DNA of 64,000 nucleotides from Dasania sp. GY-MA-18 (GCF_024734385.1 NZ_JANHAP010000005.1:124001-188000), one strand, 5' to 3'; counted from the stretch's first letter, positions 39,435 to 50,574 are shown. Made by a program: numbers and translations. The notes: generated by a model from the sequence alone, not told the origin.

Positions 39435-42195
39435 GCAGTTAAAACAGCGCATTAGTTGTGAGGATTTAGCCGAGCGATTGGGTTTAGAGAGGCCTGGCAA
39501 CACGGGCAATTTTAAGAGCCCGCACCGCGATGACAATACACCCTCGCTATCGGTTTATGATAACGGCCGCAAATGGGTCGACCACGGCGCTATCGGTGCA
39601 GCCGGTTCGTGCATAGACCTAATAATGTACGTTGAAAAAGATATTACTGACGTAGCCGAGGCTATGCAGCGTTTACATAAACTGTTCGATATACCGTTTG
39701 ATAAAGTAGAGCAGCCAGAGCAAAAAAAGGCCCGCACCCAACTGGAGGGCTGGGCCGATGCCGCTATAGAAAAAGCCGAGCGCGCCAAAAAGTATTTAAT
39801 GAATGAGCGCAAGATACCGGAGGCGGTGGTAATGGCTGCCATCAAAGCCAAAACCCTGGGCTTTAGTGATTACACCAACCCCAAATACAGCGCCGGTGAA
39901 AAGTTTTTTGGCGGTGACTCGGTAGTGTTTGTGGTCAAAGACCTTGCCACCCGCGAGGTGGTAGCGCTAGACCACCGCTATGAAGATAAAGCCCTAAACG
40001 GCGGTATGAAAACCAAAACTTTAGGCCCTAAGGCCGGCCATATTTGGACGATTAACTATAACGCCTTAAAACATGCACATACCATTGTTGTTGTAGAGGG
40101 GCCGCTAGATGCGCTCAGTATTGAGGCTGCAGGCCTAAAAGGTTATGCCGCTATCGCGCTGAGAAAAACCACTAATATACTGTTTGATTGGTCTTTTGCG
40201 GAAGGGAAAAAGGTTATTGTGCTGCCTGATAACGATCAGCCCGACGATAAAGGCGTACGCCCCGGCATGAGCGGCGCTTGGCAGCTGCACGAGCACTTAA
40301 CCTCACAAAACATTAGTTGCCTGTTTGTTGATATACAGCGCGAGCAGTGGATAGATCAAAAAGACGCTAACGATTATTTAAAGACACACGGCCGCGAGGA
40401 GTTGGGTAGGGCTATTAAACAGTTGGAGCATTGGTTAATACCAGGGCTGCCAGGCGGCGATGATAAGCCAGAGTTTCCCGGTGGCAAACGCCGCGTGTAT
40501 TTACCCGTGCATGATTTTAGTAAGTATTGGCTATACCGCGTTAAGGAGGATTTTACATCCTATGTGAAGCTAACACGGGACGAGGACACCAACGAAACTA
40601 AAGAGTCATTCGAGGATTTGTGCGGGTTTAGGGTGGCGGCGCTTTCTAGCATTAATATTGCCAGCGCCATGGCTACGATGAGCGGCGAAAAAGACACTAG
40701 CCCACATACAATTTTTTCTGCTTCGGTGCAGATCCCACGGCATGGCCCTAAGCTGGTGCGCCGCGTGTTTGACGATGACGAATTGCACAACCCCGACCGC
40801 TGGAAAAAGTTTGGCCCTATTTATAAACCGGCGCAGTTTTCACGCATGCTCAATATACTAGAGCGCACTACTGAAATAGGCGCTCGTGAGGCGGTAAATT
40901 TTGTGGGTTTGGCATGGCAAAACTGTAAGCCCATTGTTAATGAAGGCAAGGATTGTTTTTTTACTGAGCCCGATAAGCAATGCCCCTACCATAACCTCAC
41001 TTTTCCCAGCGGCTCGTCGGCTGATGCGTTTAAACTGGTATCAGCCTATCAGCAGACCTTTAAACACAACGCGGCCTCACAGCTGTTGGTGTGGGCGCTG
41101 GGCGCGCATTTAAAGGCCTTTTTAGGGTTTTGGCCGCACATGATATTGCAGGCCGACAAGGGCAGCGGTAAGTCGGTATTGGTTAAACGCCTGGAGCGCA
41201 GCATAGGGTTTACTATGTTGTCGGGGCAGAGCCTGCAAACCGAGTTTAGGTTGCTAACCTCGGTCAGCCATACTTCCCACCCTGTAGGTTGGGAAGAGCT
41301 ATCAGCACGCAAGCAGGACGTTATCGACAAGGCGGTGGCCATGCTGCAAGAGAGCTACCAGCACACCGTTACCCGCCGGGGCTCAGATATGACCGAGTAT
41401 TTGATTTGCGCGCCGGTACTGCTAGCGGGTGAGGATGTGCCGGTAGACTCGCTATTAGGCAAGGTGGTGCGCACCGAGCTGGCTGAGAAAGGCCCTATGC
41501 TGCCCGAAACGCTCCCACGCTTCCCCGTGCGGCAATGGCTGCAGTTTTTGGCAGGGCTAACCCGTATGCGGGTGATGGAATTGTACGAAAAATGCCTGAC
41601 TTATTGTGAAAATCATAATGCCGGTAACATGGAGGATAACGGCGCGCAGCGTATGACGCGCAACTATGCGGCGGTGATGTGCGCTTGGGGCCTGCTGTGT
41701 GAGTTTGGTGGTATAGAGAGCAACCACGGCCGTTTTGTGGATGACTTAACTAAGCAAATGAATACCCATGTGCTAGATACCAAGGCCGACCGCGAGCCAT
41801 GGGTGTGGATTATGGGCACCATACTAGGCGAGATAGACGCCAACCGGTACAGCAACCCCTATAAGTTTGAGCAGGTGACTATTGATGGCGACCAGGCTCA
41901 TGAGGTGATATTTATCCGCACCACGCACATCATGCACCACTTTTCTACCTCACCAGCGCTGCGCGATAAGTTTAATAGCCTACCGGTTAAATCATCCAAG
42001 GTCTTAGGCCATGCCTTGCGCCGTGCTGGCGTAGTGGTGGTTGATGACGCTGAGAAGGCCATACACCAGCGCAGGGTGGCGCACATGCAGGGCCTGAGCC
42101 TAACGGTTATGCGTGAGTTTGGTTTGAGCGTTTCGATGCCTGACTCTAGCGGCAAGGTTAGTATGATTACCACACCCACTGCAGCGACAGGTTAA
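39421..42195 (+). CDS. phage primase-helicase (toprim + P-loop ATPase)
   Basis: 924 residues. The N-terminus (about 5-80) is primase-zinc-domain-like (RISCEDLAERLGL...SPHRDDNTPSLSVYDNG), although without a full cysteine set. The toprim part (about 220-310) has VVVEGPLDALSIEAAG and VIVLPDNDQPDDKG. The C-terminal half is a DUF927/helicase-like ATPase with Walker A ADKGSGKSVL (about 575). It would prime and unwind at the phage origin, which probably lies just downstream. Confidence 0.85.
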   Translation: MASIEQLKQRISCEDLAERLGLERPGNTGNFKSPHRDDNTPSLSVYDNGRKWVDHGAIGAAGSCIDLIMYVEKDITDVAEAMQRLHKLFDIPFDKVEQPEQKKARTQLEGWADAAIEKAERAKKYLMNERKIPEAVVMAAIKAKTLGFSDYTNPKYSAGEKFFGGDSVVFVVKDLATREVVALDHRYEDKALNGGMKTKTLGPKAGHIWTINYNALKHAHTIVVVEGPLDALSIEAAGLKGYAAIALRKTTNILFDWSFAEGKKVIVLPDNDQPDDKGVRPGMSGAWQLHEHLTSQNISCLFVDIQREQWIDQKDANDYLKTHGREELGRAIKQLEHWLIPGLPGGDDKPEFPGGKRRVYLPVHDFSKYWLYRVKEDFTSYVKLTRDEDTNETKESFEDLCGFRVAALSSINIASAMATMSGEKDTSPHTIFSASVQIPRHGPKLVRRVFDDDELHNPDRWKKFGPIYKPAQFSRMLNILERTTEIGAREAVNFVGLAWQNCKPIVNEGKDCFFTEPDKQCPYHNLTFPSGSSADAFKLVSAYQQTFKHNAASQLLVWALGAHLKAFLGFWPHMILQADKGSGKSVLVKRLERSIGFTMLSGQSLQTEFRLLTSVSHTSHPVGWEELSARKQDVIDKAVAMLQESYQHTVTRRGSDMTEYLICAPVLLAGEDVPVDSLLGKVVRTELAEKGPMLPETLPRFPVRQWLQFLAGLTRMRVMELYEKCLTYCENHNAGNMEDNGAQRMTRNYAAVMCAWGLLCEFGGIESNHGRFVDDLTKQMNTHVLDTKADREPWVWIMGTILGEIDANRYSNPYKFEQVTIDGDQAHEVIFIRTTHIMHHFSTSPALRDKFNSLPVKSSKVLGHALRRAGVVVVDDAEKAIHQRRVAHMQGLSLTVMREFGLSVSMPDSSGKVSMITTPTAATG

Positions 42196-42444
42196 CGGGG
42201 CTGGCTGGCCCCTGGGCGGCGGTTGTTGAGCTGCCCGCCCATTTACCAGCCTTTATTATTAATAGCGCCACAGCGCCTGCTGTGGCTGCTGTTACCGTTG
42301 TTTTGCTGCAATAAAAAGGCTTGTCTGCCGCTTTAGCAATCCCCCGCACCCCCTGAGAAGTAACGCGATCCGCGAAAAGCGATAAAACCGAAACTAGAAA
42401 TAGCGGGGGGCAAAATAGCCATCCACCACTAAGGAGGCGCAACC

Positions 42445-42615
42445 ATGGAAAAAATCTGTGCAAATAAGTGCTGTAAGGTGCCTGTGAGTAACGGCCGTGT
42501 GTATTGCTGTGGGGCCTGCAGGCAGCGTGCTTACCGAGCCCGCGCTAAGGGTACACAGTTGCGCTGGTATCCGCCGCAAAAGAGCAGGGTTAGCGCCGAA
42601 AAAACAAAAGTATGA
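42445..42615 (+). CDS. small zinc-finger protein
   Basis: 56 residues, with a perfect AAGGAGG 7 bases before the ATG at 42445. ICANKCCKVPV...VYCCGACRQRAYRARAK matches the short CxxC...CxxCRQRAYRAR zinc-ribbon type seen in many phages. Probably nucleic-acid binding. Confidence 0.65.
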   Translation: MEKICANKCCKVPVSNGRVYCCGACRQRAYRARAKGTQLRWYPPQKSRVSAEKTKV

Positions 42616-43191
42616 GCCTGAGAGCGCGTCCCTTTAAATCCGTTACACCTCACTAACTCACCCTGCGCGGCTTGGTCGGGCTTCTATCTGTCTATTCCTG
42701 CTAGCTATGCCTGCCGGCTGCCGTTGCGTGGCTGGCTAGGCTTGTACGTTTATTGATCTTTTGGTGGGTATTTTCTTATAAGGTGTGGGGGGGTAACTCC
42801 CAAAAGTCGTGGATTTGTGGATTTGTCAGCTAAGCCCTTGATTTTTGCGGCCTGTGGCGGTTTTTGACATCCACAGTTTTTTTTAAAATATGTGGATGCG
42901 TTTTTGCTTTGCGCGCCTTTCTCTTTATATATTTATATATAACTTATTGAAAAGAAAAGAATAACTATAAATATAAAGGGCAAAATATATTGATTTTCGC
43001 ATCCACACTTTTTGGCCAAAAATCCACACTTTTTTTTGCAAAGGGTTATAGTATCCACACTTTTTAGAGCGATCCACAGTAAAAGCGTGGATAACTATTG
43101 TTTTATAAATCAAAGAGTTAGGTTATAATTGGGGCCTATCCACGGTTCCACATAAAAATATTCCCCTGGGTACTTATTGAGGTGTGAAATA
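42616..43191. other. AT-rich iteron region, putative phage replication origin
   Basis: No gene. About ten copies of ATCCAC(A/G) occur in both orientations: forward at 42869, 43001, 43022, 43053, 43072 and 43138; reverse (GTGGAT) at 42809, 42817, 42892 and 43087. Three forward copies read ATCCACACTTTTT. GTGGATAAC at 43087-43095 is a DnaA-box-like sequence. CATCCACA/TGTGGATG forms an inverted repeat at 42868-42898. A strongly AT-rich block (42915-42990) lies between. Location after the primase-helicase fits an origin. Confidence 0.5.
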
Positions 43192-44223
43192 TTGGTTTCC
43201 TCTCACATTCCGGTCATTATTGATGACTGGCTATCGTATAAGCTCGCCAGTGAAGGCCGGGCAAAATCCACTGCGGCAAAATACCGCGCCAATATTGCCC
43301 GTTTGAGCGAGTTTTTAGCTCACAACCACCAGACTGACCTGCTAAGCGCTAGTAAAAGTCAGCTTGAGGCCTTTACCGGCCTGCACTTGCACGAGGAAGG
43401 CATAAGTCCCAGGAGCCGCCGCGCTATTGTTGCGGCTGTAAAGGAGTTTTACCGCTGGGCTAAAGAGAAAAGCCTAGTTAACAGTAACCCCGCAAGTGAA
43501 CTTGTTTACCCAAAGGCTGGCCGCCGCCTGCCAACAGCTATGACTCTTGGCAGCGCCGAGAAGCTAATAATGCAGCCGGATATCTCTACATTTATAGGTC
43601 TGCGTGATGCCACTATGATTGCCATTATGGTCGGCTGCGGCGTTCGCGTGAGTGGTTTGGTTTCGCTAAATGAAGGGCACCTACAGTGGTTTACTTATAA
43701 AGGCTTAGACCGCCTCGCAATTCAAGTGACCGAAAAAGGGGGCCGCCAACGTTTAGTGCCAGTGCCTTATGAGGCCACGATTTTGCTAATGGCTTATCTG
43801 GGCCATGATGAGTTGCAGGCTGTAGACCGGCTACTAGAAGATGGTGACAAAGTGCTGTTTATCAGCTCCCGTAATAGGTCTATCCCTGCACATGAGTACC
43901 GAGGCGAACATAGGCGCCTGCGCAGGGGCTCATGTTGGCGCATAATCCAGGCATACGCCGACCAAGTGGGCATACCTATGGATCAAGCACACCCACATGC
44001 CGCCCGCCATTTACTCGGCACTGAGCTTGCCGAGGATGATATACCCTTATTGCAAATGCAGGCCCTGTTTGGTCACGCCGACCCTAAAACTACTGAGATA
44101 TACACACACCTGGCTATGGGCAAACTGACCAGCGCTATAGATAAAGCTAACCCGCTAGGCAAGATGAGAACACCTGTTAGCCACCTGGTTGATGAGATGA
44201 AAGCCCAAGGCCTTTTAAGCTAG
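43192..44223 (+). CDS. XerC/D-like tyrosine recombinase
   Basis: 343 residues from the TTG at 43192 (GAGG 9 bases upstream). N-terminal SAM-like core-binding domain (about 5-95), then GCGVRVSGL (Arg), VTEKGGRQRLVPVP (Lys), HPHAARHLLG (His-x-x-Arg), LFGHADPKTTEIYTH (His and nucleophilic Tyr): all catalytic residues present. There is no IntI-specific insertion by eye. The element also has a serine recombinase at its end, so this one probably does another job, such as dimer resolution, or is an older integrase. Confidence 0.8.
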   Translation: MVSSHIPVIIDDWLSYKLASEGRAKSTAAKYRANIARLSEFLAHNHQTDLLSASKSQLEAFTGLHLHEEGISPRSRRAIVAAVKEFYRWAKEKSLVNSNPASELVYPKAGRRLPTAMTLGSAEKLIMQPDISTFIGLRDATMIAIMVGCGVRVSGLVSLNEGHLQWFTYKGLDRLAIQVTEKGGRQRLVPVPYEATILLMAYLGHDELQAVDRLLEDGDKVLFISSRNRSIPAHEYRGEHRRLRRGSCWRIIQAYADQVGIPMDQAHPHAARHLLGTELAEDDIPLLQMQALFGHADPKTTEIYTHLAMGKLTSAIDKANPLGKMRTPVSHLVDEMKAQGLLS

Positions 44224-44344
44224 TCCTGTTTTTATACACACAAACAACAGCCACAGGCCTTTGTCTTTAGGTGCGCAGCGATACGAAAACAGTATACTGG
44301 TACTTTACTACACCTCTACAGTGGACGTATTTGGAGGGGGCAAC

Positions 44345-44377
44345 GTGATATCGAAACTGGCCTTAATTGCAGCCTAA
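44345..44377 (+). CDS. possible 10-residue leader peptide
   Basis: GTG ATA TCG AAA CTG GCC TTA ATT GCA GCC TAA with GGAGGGGG 4 bases upstream (44333-44340). Strong site, very short frame, 96 bases before the Mor-like gene. Could be a translational leader; low certainty. Confidence 0.25.
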   Translation: MISKLALIAA

Positions 44378-44473
44378 AACAAACAAGGGGTGTGGCAGCA
44401 TCCTTTAAACGAACTGCGTGTAATATCTTTATGCGCAGTTCACACCATTGGACACCAGCAGGAATGCGAGCTT

Positions 44474-44971
44474 ATGAGCATTGATCCTATTCAAAAGCGC
44501 AGTTCGGTTAACGGATGTAGGGATATAAGGCAGAATTCACTAGGGGTGGGGGGTCGGCATAGAAACACCCCCCCCCCAAATGCCAAGGGAGTGTGCCCAG
44601 ATAACTACACCAGATTTGAAACCTCCCTTTCTGAAAATCAGCTTTTAGATGAGTTAAAACGCACTCAGTTATCACGCAGGCTTATAGAGCTTGCTGAGGA
44701 TGTAGGGGTAAAACAGCTGCTTACCGTGTGGCAGGCACTGGACTGCACCGAGGACGAGGAAAATGGTCGTATTCACGTTAACTTTCCCCGCTACTCCTTC
44801 ATCCTCAGGTTTCAGAGAAACCAAGTTATTAGAACCCTGGTACTAGAAGGGAAAAGCAACAAGTTTATTCAGGCCCATGTGGCCGACAACTTAAAAATGA
44901 GCATATCTATTAGGCACATACAACGCCTAAGGAGGAGCTTAAAAGAAAAGGAAAGCGCTTGTGGAGAATAG
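44474..44971 (+). CDS. Mor-like transcription regulator
   Basis: 165 residues from the ATG at 44474; a longer frame goes back to 44390 without better support. The C-terminal half fits the Mor/Mu-C pattern: LIELAEDVGVKQLLTVWQAL, a short strand segment, then FQRNQVIRTLVLEGKSNKFIQAHVADNLKMSISIRHIQRLRRSLK, a helix-turn-helix with the RN...G...LA..lS.RhI layout. It overlaps the serine recombinase gene by 11 bases and might control it or the late genes. A run of 10 C (44568-44577) lies in the coding sequence. Confidence 0.6.
   Translation: MSIDPIQKRSSVNGCRDIRQNSLGVGGRHRNTPPPNAKGVCPDNYTRFETSLSENQLLDELKRTQLSRRLIELAEDVGVKQLLTVWQALDCTEDEENGRIHVNFPRYSFILRFQRNQVIRTLVLEGKSNKFIQAHVADNLKMSISIRHIQRLRRSLKEKESACGE
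44568..44577 (+). repeat. C10 homopolymer in the Mor-like gene
   Basis: Ten consecutive C in frame ACC CCC CCC CCA. Tracts of this length slip during replication; gain or loss of a base would cut off the helix-turn-helix. Confidence 0.7.
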
Positions 44972-46616
44972 AAAAACAGCAGTTATTTATGTTCGGGTAT
45001 CAACCGGAAAACAAGCAGATAAAGAGCTCCCTATGGAGTCTCAGCTGTCGGAGTGCGAGAATAAAGCCCTAGTCTTGGGCGCTGATGTAGTTAAAATTTT
45101 TGAAGACCGAGGATTGTCGGGCAAGAGTGATAGCCGCCCCCAGTTTCAAGCGGCTATTGCCTATTGCGAAACCTTCCCTATTGATTACTTTATTACCTGG
45201 TCAACCAGTCGTTTTGCCCGCAATCGATTAGATGCACAACTCAATAAGCGCCGTCTTGAGCACGTTGGAACACGCATGGAATACGCCTCAGGCTCAATCG
45301 ATAGCGAAACCAGCGCAGGCATGTTGCAAGAGGGCTTTTTAGAGCTAATAGACGAATATTATGCCATGCAAACAGCGGCCGATACGCGCCGCTCAATGGT
45401 AAAAATAGTGCAAGAGGGTTACTGGAATGGTGGGGCAATGCCCTATGGGTTTAAGGCAGTACCTGCCGCCGATAACCCTAGGCGAAAAAAACTTGTTCAC
45501 GACCCCAACGAAGCAAAAGTTGTTAAGTACATATACGACCTTCGCGTCAAGGGGCTGGGCGGTAAATCAATAGCTGTGCGCTTAAACAGCGAGGGGCTTT
45601 TAAATCGCGGCAGGGAGTGGAACAAAACCAGCATTTTGGGCTTGCTTCGTAACGAAAAAAATATTGGCCGCACTATTTTTGGACGAAAAAATCATAAAGG
45701 CGTTAAAAAACCGCGTGACGAGTGGACTATAGTTGATAGCCACGAGCCCATAATCAGCCTCGAATTGTGGGAGAAGGTGCAGCAGTTAATGAGCAAGGCA
45801 AAGCCCGCTCAAGACAACAACGGCTCGCCAAAAAGTACCTGGTTATTTACAGGCCTTTTGCGCTGCGGTGTGTGTAACTCATCCCTGCAAATTGAAACCG
45901 CTACAGGTCGCAGCAAAACCTATCATTATTACAATTGCCGATCAGCTCAACGTAAAGGCGGGTGTGAAAATCGCAGAATCGCCGCCCCAGATTTAGACAG
46001 CTGGCTGGTCGATGTTGTGGTGGATAGAATTTTTAGTTCCGAGAATCTAACAGAGCTAATTAACGACACCAATCAATTGGCGGGCACATGGGCCAAAGAG
46101 CGCAACGAAAAGCGCCAAGTTATAATTAACTCCTTGAACTCTTACCGCGCAAAAAACAACAATCTCTACGCTATATTGGAATCCCCAGATAGCGAGCTTA
46201 ATCTGGGCGATATATCCCCGCGCCTTAGATCCAACAACGACAGCATAAAGAAATTAGAGCGCCAACTGCAGTTGTTGGACGAACAGCGCCCCCCCGAGGT
46301 TCAGTTGTCAGTTGATGACGCCGACGCTATTAGGGATTTGCTGGTAGACGTTATAAAAAACACAACTACCCCCGATAAAATTCGCGGGATGTTTTCAACT
46401 TTTATAAACGAAGTGGTGTTGCACGAGGATAATATAGAGATCATTTACAACCCCGAAGCGTTGGTTTCCGCATCCGGGGATAAAATGGTTCATAGTAACA
46501 GAGATTGGTACCAGTGGGCGGACTCGAACCGCCAAGCCGTTAGGCGCCGCATTTTGAATGCGGTATGTTTACCAATTTCATCACACTGGCACTGCATTTT
46601 GAGCCGCGCATTATAA
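44961..46616 (+). CDS. large serine recombinase (phage integrase)
   Basis: 551 residues, GTG start. The resolvase domain has VIYVRVSTGKQ with the catalytic Ser and the ITWSTSRFARNRLD segment. Then come a recombinase domain (KLVHDPNEAKVVKYIYDLRVKGLGGKSIAVRLN), a zinc ribbon (LRCGVCNSSL ... NCRSAQRKGGCENRR) and a coiled coil near 440. From codon 516 the frame passes through the att core and reads antisense to tRNA-Leu, so the last ~36 residues are host-encoded. The phage-only form should end differently. It overlaps the Mor-like gene by 11 bases. Confidence 0.85.
   Translation: MENRKTAVIYVRVSTGKQADKELPMESQLSECENKALVLGADVVKIFEDRGLSGKSDSRPQFQAAIAYCETFPIDYFITWSTSRFARNRLDAQLNKRRLEHVGTRMEYASGSIDSETSAGMLQEGFLELIDEYYAMQTAADTRRSMVKIVQEGYWNGGAMPYGFKAVPAADNPRRKKLVHDPNEAKVVKYIYDLRVKGLGGKSIAVRLNSEGLLNRGREWNKTSILGLLRNEKNIGRTIFGRKNHKGVKKPRDEWTIVDSHEPIISLELWEKVQQLMSKAKPAQDNNGSPKSTWLFTGLLRCGVCNSSLQIETATGRSKTYHYYNCRSAQRKGGCENRRIAAPDLDSWLVDVVVDRIFSSENLTELINDTNQLAGTWAKERNEKRQVIINSLNSYRAKNNNLYAILESPDSELNLGDISPRLRSNNDSIKKLERQLQLLDEQRPPEVQLSVDDADAIRDLLVDVIKNTTTPDKIRGMFSTFINEVVLHEDNIEIIYNPEALVSASGDKMVHSNRDWYQWADSNRQAVRRRILNAVCLPISSHWHCILSRAL
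46506..46512 (+). other. putative attR core (TGGTACC)
   Basis: Repeat of 2791-2797. It is the complement of the GGTACCA 3' terminus of tRNA-Leu, so integration keeps the tRNA whole. It lies in codons TGG TAC C of the recombinase gene. Confidence 0.55.
46506..46590 (-). tRNA. tRNA-Leu (CAA)
   Basis: On the minus strand: a 7 bp acceptor stem GCCAGTG/CACTGGT (first pair G-U), anticodon stem CCGCA/TGCGG with loop TTCAAAA giving anticodon CAA, a long variable arm (GCGCCTAACGGC) as in class II tRNAs, T-arm GGCGGTTCGAGTCCGCC, and an encoded ACCA end. The 3' end is the prophage attachment site and the gene is complete. Confidence 0.92.
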
Positions 46617-46637
46617 CAATGCTTTTTCAAAGGTCAA
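46610..46637 (-). promoter_or_regulatory. tRNA-Leu promoter
   Basis: Read on the minus strand: TTGACC, 16 bases, TATAAT, with the tRNA 5' end 20 bases downstream of the -10. A near-consensus sigma-70 promoter. Confidence 0.75.
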
Positions 46638-46776
46638 AGTATTTATTGTGTGTGCGTTTTTTGAGCGGGCTGTTTTTTAGTTTACGCTGCGGTCCATAGA
46701 TGGGTTTGCCGTGCTTGGTGTATATTGCAGCTTAGTAGCTAGTGTGTAGTTGTTGTAATGAGTGGGAGTAATTATT

Positions 46777-47046
46777 TTGAACCAGAATGCTGTAGGCGAA
46801 AAGCCGTTTACTATAGAGCATCAGTCATCGGCTGAGCGTTTTGTCATTGTTGTGCAGGGCCAAGAGGCGGTGCTGGAGTATCGTATGCTAGGCGCTGAGC
46901 AGGTAGAGTTTACTCGCACTTTTGTGCCTGAGAGTTTGCGCGGGCTGGGTTTGGCTGAGGCTATAGTCAGGGCCGGTTTAGCGTGGGCTAAAGAGCAGGC
47001 TTACACTATTAGCAGTAGTTGCTGGTATGTGAGTAAGTTTATTTAG
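46777..47046 (+). CDS. YjdJ-type small GNAT-like acetyltransferase
   Basis: 89 residues from a TTG at 46777 with GGGAG 8 bases upstream (a GTG at 46762 is possible). QEAVLEYRMLGAEQVEFTRTFVPESLRGLGLAEAIVRAGLAWAKEQ has the R-G-x-G-x-A acetyl-CoA loop (RGLGLA). Small single-domain members of this family are common next to housekeeping genes; substrate unknown. First host gene after the prophage target. Confidence 0.75.
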   Translation: MNQNAVGEKPFTIEHQSSAERFVIVVQGQEAVLEYRMLGAEQVEFTRTFVPESLRGLGLAEAIVRAGLAWAKEQAYTISSSCWYVSKFI

Positions 47047-47157
47047 CTATGTTCCCATAGGCTGGCTCTGTTAGGGTCGGCTTTCTGGTCTGCAGGCTGA
47101 TTTTGCGGTACCCTTGCGCGCCTGATTCACAGCCTGCTGCCGCTTATTCTTTTCATT

Positions 47158-49393
<2,236 letters not shown>

Positions 49394-49394
<1 letters not shown>

Positions 49395-49999
49395 TGGATT
49401 TTATGCAGGCCAGGCAGCGCTTGCTAAATTTGCGCTATACGCAGCCTGCAGTTACAGAAGCTGTTGCTGAGTTAGATGACAGCTCGGCTAAGCGCGCTGC
49501 TATTTTAATGGCGGTGATGAATGTGCAAGAGCGGGCTGCCCTGTTACTGACTCAGCGGGCCGCCCATTTGGCCTTGCACCCCAGCGAGGTGGCTTTTCCC
49601 GGCGGCAAGCCTGAAGCTGGCGATAGTGATGATGTGGCTACCGCTTTGCGCGAGGCCCATGAAGAGGTGGCGCTGCCAGCAGCGGCGGTGCAGTATATGG
49701 GGCAGCTTAATAAGCGGGTTACTCGCAGCGGCTATGTGCTCACTCCCTGTGTCGCCTTGGTTGAAAATCCCGTTAACTTACAGGCTAATAGCGATGAGGT
49801 GGCCAATATTTTTATGCCCCCTTTGGCGCAATTAGCACAGCCTAATAACTGGCAGTTTGCTATGCAGCCCTATAACGGCAGCCAGCGCTTATCACCGCAA
49901 TTTTGTTATCAGGATTATGTGATCAGCGGGGTTACCGCGCGCTTGGTTGCTGATTTAATGGTGCAGGTTTTTGCGGTGCCGTTGCCGGCCTACGATTAA
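49394..49999 (+). CDS. Nudix hydrolase, CoA pyrophosphatase-like
   Basis: 201 residues, ATG overlapping the tgt stop. LHPSEVAFPGGKPEAGDSDDVATALREAHEEVALP contains the Nudix box (G-x5-E-x7-REAHEEVAL), and the HPSEVAFPGGK lead-in is that of NudL-type CoA pyrophosphatases, which cleave CoA to phosphopantetheine and 3',5'-ADP. Substrate is inferred from that lead-in. Confidence 0.85.
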
Positions 50000-50125
50000 G
50001 CGGCGGCGTGGCCTTAATAAGGCTTAATGCTTGGGTATTGTGGTGTTACCATAGTAGCTGGGCCTGCTAAGTACTACTTTGCTGCTACCACCCCTGATTG
50101 TGGGTGTTAGCCTGGCCGGTAGCTA

Positions 50126-50344
50126 ATGAATGAAGTAAGAGTGTTTAATATGTCTGAGCAAGAGCCTGTCAAATCCCCCTGTATTTCCGTGTGCGTGCTT
50201 AACGAAGAGGATGTGTGCGAGGGTTGTTACCGCACCGCCTTAGAAATTACCGATTGGGTGATGTACAGCAACGATGAAAAGCGTGAGGTGTTGGGGGAGT
50301 GCAAAAAACGTTTTAAGGCGATGAATAAGCATATACTGCTGTAA
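50126..50344 (+). CDS. DUF1289 family protein
   Basis: 72 residues. KSPCISVCVLNEEDVCEGCYRTALEITDWVMYSNDEKREVL is the DUF1289 signature with four cysteines (C-x3-C...C-x2-C), probably metal-binding. The start may be the second ATG at 50150. Function unknown. Confidence 0.85.
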   Translation: MNEVRVFNMSEQEPVKSPCISVCVLNEEDVCEGCYRTALEITDWVMYSNDEKREVLGECKKRFKAMNKHILL

Positions 50345-50574
50345 AATAAGTGAGTCATATTCTGTGAGTTGCTGTCACGCTTAAATCTTTTTTCTTTTCT
50401 TTTTTCTGTGCCTGTCGAATCAGATAGCTAATCTGCTGAGTGGAAATCTGGCAGCTTTTAGATAATAGCTCTGTCTTATGTATGTGTAGGGTAAGGGGGG
50501 GGGCTTCTAAGCCGGGCTACCGGCCTCTTGTGTGCAATAACGTCGGGCTGGTAGCTCTTGTGGATGGCTGGCTG

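Larger units (their letters stand above)
2791..46512 (+). mobile_element. siphovirus prophage integrated at the 3' end of tRNA-Leu
   Basis: A continuous phage gene complement (packaging, head, lysis, lambda-like tail, immunity, replication, recombinases) lies between two copies of TGGTACC at 2791-2797 and 46506-46512, each preceded by AGA and one further base. The right copy is the CCA-proximal end of an intact tRNA-Leu gene, a common kind of integration target, and a large serine recombinase gene abuts it. The size, about 43.7 kb, is normal for a siphophage. All structural modules are present and open, so the prophage may be functional. The boundaries are inferred from the short repeat and could be off, because serine recombinases need only a very short shared core. 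Confidence 0.75.

Noticed and set aside
42809-43145. CRISPR array
   Set aside because: The repeats are only 7-13 bases, occur in both orientations and have irregular spacing. They fit iterons or protein-binding sites, not CRISPR. No CRISPR array or cas gene is present in the window.
43192-44223. integron integrase (IntI) for the cassette array
   Set aside because: The protein looks like an ordinary XerC/D-type recombinase; I do not see the extra helix between the second and third catalytic motifs that marks IntI. It is also 4 kb away from the array and in another operon.
50498-50506. G9 tract between the DUF1289 gene and the CorB-like gene
   Set aside because: It is intergenic, downstream of both flanking genes' coding ends, and has no obvious promoter around it, so a phase-variation role is not supported.
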